Positions 31,794 through 35,987 of a DNA stretch of 35,987 nt are shown in pieces. Source of the stretch: Pseudomonas fluorescens (GTDB taxonomy: Bacteria > Pseudomonadota > Gammaproteobacteria > Pseudomonadales > Pseudomonadaceae). The notes beneath the pieces were generated by a model that ran no database searches, had not been told where the DNA came from, and saw only the letters and a program-made list of their open reading frames with translations. The stretch lies in contig NZ_LACC01000046.1 of assembly GCF_000967965.1 (NCBI RefSeq), positions 28,512-64,498 of the forward strand, written 5' to 3'. Position 1 is the first letter of the stretch. Each line of letters begins with the position of its first letter. The position numbers and the translations under genes are program-made.

Positions 31794-32861
31794 TCAAGCC
31801 TTGGGCAGGCACGGGTCAGTTGCTCTACCTTGCCGGGTTCGCCAGGCTCCCGGCGCGCACCCCAGCCACCGCAGGCAAGCACGGTTGAAGCTTTGCACAT
31901 CGCTGTAACCCAGACGGTCGGAAATCTCCACCAGCTCCAGGTCCGTTCCCTGCAAAAAATCTTCGGCCCGGTAGCGGCGGTATTCGTCGAGCAACTCTGA
32001 AAAACTCCAGCCCAACGCCTTCAAGCGTCGGGCGGCGGTGCGCTCGAGCAAGTGCTGGGTGGTACAGAATTGCTGCCAGTTGGCCTCGGCGAGGTCGCCG
32101 ATCAAATGGTCGCAGACTTGCTCCAGCAAGGTCGGTTCGCTGTTGCGTCGGGTCTGCTCCAGCAGTTCGACCAGCGTGTGTTCCAGTTCATGATTGCCTG
32201 GCGTCAACGGGATGACGAACAGCTGTGGATCGAGGCGGATCGAGTGCTGCGCCTGCCCCCATTGCACCGGTGCGCGAAAGGCTTGTTGATGTTCCTGCGC
32301 ATTGGCCGTGCAAGCACCGGCCAGTCCGACGCCCAGAATCGGATCACGCTCCAGGCCACTGGCGAGGAATTTGCGCCGCAACATGCTGCACAGGCTGATG
32401 AGGATGTAATCGGTGGTTGCCGCGCTGGTTTTCACGCTGCCACGGTCGAGCAGGTGCAATTCGACGCTGTCGTCGCCGCGCACGATCTGCGCCTGGAAGT
32501 GCCCGTTGAAAAACGGAAAGAAACGCACGAAATACTGGCAGGCGCTGTCCAGTGAGGCGGCCACGTCGAACAGGTACGTCAGGCCGTTGGTGGCGGTGGA
32601 AACGAAACGCCGGCCAGCCGCCAGGCCGATCAGCGGGTCGCCGGTCTGCTCCAGGGCAAACGCCCAGAAGCGCCGCGACATGAACAGCGGAATGCGCATG
32701 AATGGCGTGCGCAACTCGAACAGGCTGCGGCGAAACAGGCCTTCGATACTGTCCCGGTCCACGCCACGGGCCAGCAACTCTTCGATGGCCGGCAGCAGGG
32801 TCGGCGCGTAGAACGCATTGGGTATCGATTGATCGTGCAGTGGCTGATCGCTTTTTGTCAT
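31794..32861 (-). CDS. AraC-family regulator (OruR/ArgR-like N-domain)
   Basis: 355 residues from ATG 32861. The N-terminal ~220 residues fit the Arabinose_bd-type ligand domain (GDPLIGLAAGRRF, HLLDRG, LSLCSMLRR-like stretches). The C-terminus holds both helix-turn-helix units: HLLERTAARRLKALGWSFSELLDEYRRYRAEDFL and LELVEISDRLGYSDVQSFNRACLRWLGCAPGAWR. It lies upstream of ugd on the same strand and divergent (71 bp) from a LysR gene. Ligand and targets unknown. Confidence 0.9.
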   Translation of the reverse strand: MTKSDQPLHDQSIPNAFYAPTLLPAIEELLARGVDRDSIEGLFRRSLFELRTPFMRIPLFMSRRFWAFALEQTGDPLIGLAAGRRFVSTATNGLTYLFDVAASLDSACQYFVRFFPFFNGHFQAQIVRGDDSVELHLLDRGSVKTSAATTDYILISLCSMLRRKFLASGLERDPILGVGLAGACTANAQEHQQAFRAPVQWGQAQHSIRLDPQLFVIPLTPGNHELEHTLVELLEQTRRNSEPTLLEQVCDHLIGDLAEANWQQFCTTQHLLERTAARRLKALGWSFSELLDEYRRYRAEDFLQGTDLELVEISDRLGYSDVQSFNRACLRWLGCAPGAWRTRQGRATDPCLPKA

Positions 32862-32932
32862 GTAGGGCTCACAGCTTGTTCCGGAACACTGGTTAGGCTG
32901 CCCGACGTTAAGCGATTTGCCGGAGCAAGACC

Positions 32933-33847
32933 ATGCTTGATTTACGCCAGCTCGATTTGAACCTGTTGCTTGCCTTCGATGCGATTTACCAGCAGCGCAG
33001 CGTCACCCGTGCGGCCGAGGTGATGTGCCTGTCGCAACCGGCCATGAGCAATGCGTTGCGTCGCCTGCGCGAATTGTGCGGCGATCCGCTGTTCATCAAG
33101 AGTCGCCTGGGGGTGACGCCGACACTGGTCGCCCATCGTCTGGCCGACTACGTGCGTGCCGCGCTCGAGTCATTGCGCGATGGCTTGCGCATGATTCCCG
33201 CCGCGCGACAGAACAATCCGCTGCTGCGCATCAGTTGTCTGGACTGCCTGCAACCGGTGCTGCTCGATGCCTTGCTCGAATCGCCCCACGCCGATTGGCA
33301 GGTGCGTTACTTCCAGCCCCGGCGCCGTGACGCCTTGCAGGACCTGGCCAGTGGCAAGCTGGATATCCTGATCGACCTCGACCAGCCCCTGGCCGGGCTT
33401 GCCGGCCTGCACAAACAGGCATTGCCCGCCGACCATTACGTGTTCGCCTATGGCGCTGCGCTCAAGGAACCGCCGCGCACCCTGCAGGCGTATCTGGAGC
33501 AGCCGCAGATCCAGGTGTCGAGCCGCCGCGACGGGCTCAGCCCGGTGGACTTGCAGCTTGGCTTGAAAGGCCTGCGCCGCAATGTGGCGATGAGCACCCA
33601 AAGCACCCTGGCGGCAAAGCTGATCGCCGATCGCCAGCCGTTCGGCATCAGCCTGCCAAGCCGGGTCGCCAGTGTGCTGGGCCTGCAACACGTGCCGCTG
33701 CCCCTGGATGAACCGGTGGAATTGAAACTGGCGCTGTACATCGAATCGCGTTATCGCTTCGAGCGCAGCCGCGAGGAGGCGATGCATTGCCTGCTGCGCG
33801 CCCTCGGTGAGCCCCGGGCATTGCAGGCGCTGGTGCGGCGTGCGTGA
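32933..33847 (+). CDS. LysR-family transcriptional regulator
   Basis: 304 residues from ATG 32933. The N-terminal winged helix (LDLNLLLAFDAIYQQRSVTRAAEVMCLSQPAMSNALRRLRELCGDPLFIK) is characteristic of the NodD/NahR-like branch, followed by a substrate-binding domain. It is divergent from the AraC-type gene, with which it shares the promoter gap. The inducer and targets cannot be told. Confidence 0.93.
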   Translation: MLDLRQLDLNLLLAFDAIYQQRSVTRAAEVMCLSQPAMSNALRRLRELCGDPLFIKSRLGVTPTLVAHRLADYVRAALESLRDGLRMIPAARQNNPLLRISCLDCLQPVLLDALLESPHADWQVRYFQPRRRDALQDLASGKLDILIDLDQPLAGLAGLHKQALPADHYVFAYGAALKEPPRTLQAYLEQPQIQVSSRRDGLSPVDLQLGLKGLRRNVAMSTQSTLAAKLIADRQPFGISLPSRVASVLGLQHVPLPLDEPVELKLALYIESRYRFERSREEAMHCLLRALGEPRALQALVRRA

Positions 33848-33878
33848 TGCTCACATATCCAGGGTTGTGCATTGCATT

Positions 33879-34007
33879 GTGGCGAGGGGGCTTGCCCCCG
33901 TTCGACCGCGAAGCGGTCATAATACCAATGCAGGGTTCTACTTGAAGAAATGGGCAGACAGTTTTGGGGCCGCTTCGCAGCCCAACGGGGGCAAGCCCCC
34001 TCGCCAC
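33879..34007. repeat. REPIN of the ggcgagggggcttgccccc class
   Basis: gtggcgagggggcttgcccc (33879 on) and its inverted copy ending 34007 flank a spacer with a second inverted pair (cgaagcgg near 33909 and ccgcttcg near 33970). It lies between two convergent LysR genes and may terminate both. It belongs to a different sequence class from the REPINs at 11708-13214. Confidence 0.88.
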
Positions 34008-34033
34008 AGGGATTGTGCAACTGCTTGAAGGGG

Positions 34034-34954
34034 CTAATTCGACGCCAACAAGCGCCGGTCAACCGACAGCACCGCATCGACCATCGCCAGCGCGGCCGGT
34101 GTCAGGGAGTGGCCGGCGCGGCTGACGATGCCGTAGTGCAATTGCAGGCCGGGGTCCTCCTTGGGCACATCGGCAAATTCCAGCAGGCGGATCAGGCCCT
34201 GGTCGACCAGTTCGGCCAAGGCCTCCACGGTGGCGATGCCCACCGCGTCGGAACGCATCACCACGCGGCGGATGGCGTCGAATTGCGCGCATTCCACGCT
34301 CGGGTTGAAGTCCGCCTCGCCCTGCACGTCGGCGAGGATCTTGCGGATCATCGGCGGTATTCGCGTGCCGACCACCGCGTAGTCGAGCAGGACGCGCAGG
34401 GACATGTTCTGCTGCTGCACCAAGGGATGACCGACACGGCAAAAGAACCGCCCGCGTCGAGGGCGCAACAGCTGTACATGATATTGCGGGTCGCCGGTGA
34501 AGTACCGCGCGTCGGCCACGAGGAATTCGATTTGCTGCTCACGAAGCCAGACCGCCAGTTGCTCCCAGTCGCCCTGGTGGAAACTGATGCGGATCGCCGG
34601 GTGGGCCTGGATGAATTCCGCCAACGCCTCGGGCACCAACACCTGGGCCGGGTACGGGCCGCAGCCGAAGTGCAACTCGCCACCGGTCAGGCCGTTGTAT
34701 TGCGTCAGTTCATTGTGCAAGGCCTGGCTGCCGGCGAGCAGGCGCCGGGCATGTTGCAGCACCAGTTCACCCTGGCCAGTCAGGCGGAATTCGCGGCTGC
34801 TGCGTTCTACCAGCGCGCAGTCGAGGTCGCGCTCCAGGGTCTGGATGCTGCGACTGAAGGCGGGCTGGCTGAGGTTGATCGCCTCGGCGGCCCGACCGAA
34901 GTTGCGGTAATCGGCCAGGGCGACAAGGTGGCGGAGTTGTCGTAGGTCCATCAT
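34034..34954 (-). CDS. LysR-family transcriptional regulator
   Basis: 306 residues from ATG 34954 (GGAG just upstream; the second ATG, 34951, is also possible). N-terminal winged helix: LRQLRHLVALADYRNFGRAAEAINLSQPAFSRSIQTLERDLDCALVERSSREFRLTGQG. The C-terminal domain contains GELHFGCGPYPAQVLVPEALAEFIQAHPAIRISFHQG, a LysR substrate domain. Divergent from the AraC-like gene at 35049 with a 94-bp gap. Inducer unknown. Confidence 0.93.
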   Translation of the reverse strand: MMDLRQLRHLVALADYRNFGRAAEAINLSQPAFSRSIQTLERDLDCALVERSSREFRLTGQGELVLQHARRLLAGSQALHNELTQYNGLTGGELHFGCGPYPAQVLVPEALAEFIQAHPAIRISFHQGDWEQLAVWLREQQIEFLVADARYFTGDPQYHVQLLRPRRGRFFCRVGHPLVQQQNMSLRVLLDYAVVGTRIPPMIRKILADVQGEADFNPSVECAQFDAIRRVVMRSDAVGIATVEALAELVDQGLIRLLEFADVPKEDPGLQLHYGIVSRAGHSLTPAALAMVDAVLSVDRRLLASN

Positions 34955-35048
34955 GCATCTCCTGCATTCGGCGGATACTTTTAATGCATTGGATCGATAG
35001 CACAGAGGCTGGCATAAGTACACGCCTGTCTTCTCGCCGTAACTTGCC

Positions 35049-35888
35049 ATGACCAGCCAACCGTTCATTTCCAGCGCCTTCACCCGCACCATTCTCAGCC
35101 ATGCCCGGCAGTCCGGACTGTGCCAGGACCAACTGTTGGAACGGGCCGGCATCTGCCTGTCGTTGCTCGAAGGGCAGGACCTGCATGTGCCCGTGCACTT
35201 GGTCGAACGCCTGTGGAGTGAATGCGAACGTGCGGGCGCGGGGGTGTCGTTTGGCTGCGATCTGGTCAATGGCATGGCGACCACTACGCTGCGGGGTTTG
35301 AACATTCTGCTGGACTCCGCCGCGACCCTGCGTGCGAGCCTGGCGTGTTTCACCGACTTCCTGCCACGGGTGACCAACTACGTACTGGCGGAACTGGAGG
35401 AGGGTGACGGGCAGGCTCGTCTGCACTTGCGCAGTGTTGACCGGCAGCCGCATTTTTTCGGCCTCGATGCGGCGACCCTGACGTTGGTGCGCAATATCGC
35501 CCGACGTTTGGGGCGTGCGCCGGCCGAGGTGTTCGTCGCGGTCCACCTGACGCCACAACAGGCTGCCGGGCAATGGTTGCGTAGCGCTGGTGTCGAGGTG
35601 CTGGAGGGTTCACATCCGTGTCTGAGCCTGCCGGCGGCCAGTCTTGATGAGCCTCTGCTCGGGGCCAATGGGTTTTTGCATCAGAGCATGTTGCGGCACT
35701 GGCAGACTGCGGCGGCGCAGCATACCCGCAGTGACAGCCTGGAGATGGCGCGGCACTGGTTGACGGCGGGGGATCAGCCGATCGAGCGGATTGCCGAGCG
35801 GTTGGGGTATCGGCAGCCGAGTAATTTCATTCGGGCGTTTCGTAAGCAGTTTGGGATTACGCCTAAGCAGTTTCGCCTTGGTTTGTAG
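35049..35888 (+). CDS. AraC-family regulator lacking the first helix-turn-helix
   Basis: 279 residues from ATG 35049, against about 330-340 for the family. The N-terminal ~215 residues fit the Arabinose_bd domain (GVSFGCDLVNGM, LHLRSVDRQPHFFGLDAATLTLVRNI, LSLPAASLDEPLLGAN). The C-terminus has the second HTH (QPIERIAERLGYRQPSNFIRAFRKQFGITPKQFRL). The ~40 residues that normally hold the first HTH (LxxSxRTLQRRL) are missing: after FLHQSMLRHWQ the sequence goes directly to MARHWLTAGDQPIERIAERLGY. This looks like an in-frame deletion. It may bind DNA weakly or act in combination with another factor. Confidence 0.88.
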   Translation: MTSQPFISSAFTRTILSHARQSGLCQDQLLERAGICLSLLEGQDLHVPVHLVERLWSECERAGAGVSFGCDLVNGMATTTLRGLNILLDSAATLRASLACFTDFLPRVTNYVLAELEEGDGQARLHLRSVDRQPHFFGLDAATLTLVRNIARRLGRAPAEVFVAVHLTPQQAAGQWLRSAGVEVLEGSHPCLSLPAASLDEPLLGANGFLHQSMLRHWQTAAAQHTRSDSLEMARHWLTAGDQPIERIAERLGYRQPSNFIRAFRKQFGITPKQFRLGL

Positions 35889-35919
35889 GTGATGGGGTCG
35901 GTGTACATATCCGTTTCTG

Positions 35920-35987
35920 CGGTAATGGCGGCTGGCGGTTTCGCCCTTACGGCGAGTCCCTTTTGTCAAACGCCCCAAAAGGAACCA
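35920..35987. repeat. Pseudomonas-type intergenic repeat (partial, at window end)
   Basis: The tail resembles a sequence I remember as repeated in pseudomonad genomes (ttacggcgagtcccttttgt...cgccccaaaaggaacca). A short inverted pair, ccttttg and caaaagg, flanks tcaaacgccc. It may continue past the window. Confidence 0.4.

Overview
This window looks like chromosomal DNA of a Pseudomonas species of the fluorescens/putida type. The evidence is high GC, REP/REPIN repeats of the 'gtgggagcgagcttgctcgcgat' kind, and gene families typical of that genus. No rRNA, tRNA, CRISPR array or phage was seen.

Region 1 (386-10040) is a compact signalling locus that I do not recognise as a named system. Two paralogous secreted proteins (4017 to 386, minus strand) lie divergent from a plus-strand series: a membrane histidine kinase, a SCO1-cytochrome c fusion, a second kinase paralogous to the first, and an NtrC-type sigma-54 activator. 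Good sigma-54 (-24/-12) promoter candidates precede the secreted-protein pair (4093-4077) and the SCO-cytochrome gene (5870-5886). Related GC-rich motifs with a GG(G/C)TATC core sit upstream of both promoters and upstream of the second kinase. The simplest reading is a closed circuit: two kinases feed one RpoN-dependent activator, which switches on a periplasmic thiol/haem protein and two exported Ig-like-domain proteins. This is the best candidate for an undescribed system.

Region 2 (10040-12190) is accessory. A 266-bp element with near-perfect terminal inverted repeats, two internal hairpin arms and a TA target duplication fills the gap between convergent genes. It is followed by a small secreted protein, a SAM methyltransferase, and a truncated antitoxin-like gene held between two near-identical REPINs.

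Region 3 (12223-31352, all minus strand) is a Wzx/Wzy-dependent exopolysaccharide cluster. In transcription order it holds: UDP-glucose dehydrogenase, UDP-uronate epimerase, initiating sugar-phosphate transferase, BY-kinase-like ATPase, outer-membrane export lipoprotein, Wzc/GumC-type co-polymerase, GT4, polymerase/ligase, two GT2s, NodB-type deacetylase, flippase, glycoside-hydrolase-like protein, GNAT, CelD-like acyltransferase, ChbG/YdjC deacetylase, and a second GNAT paralogous to the first. Many junctions are 4-nt start/stop overlaps, so it is probably one long operon. UDP-GlcA and probably UDP-GalA supply imply an acidic polymer, and the deacetylase/acyltransferase set implies amino-sugar or acyl editing. 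Odd points are a kinase whose P-loop lacks its lysine and an AT-rich 30-bp tandem repeat, in phase with the epimerase stop codon, inside the operon.

Region 4 (31353-35987) has a 441-bp regulatory gap upstream of the operon, then two AraC-type and two LysR-type regulators. The last AraC protein lacks room for the first of the two helix-turn-helix motifs. A second class of REPIN lies between the LysR genes.
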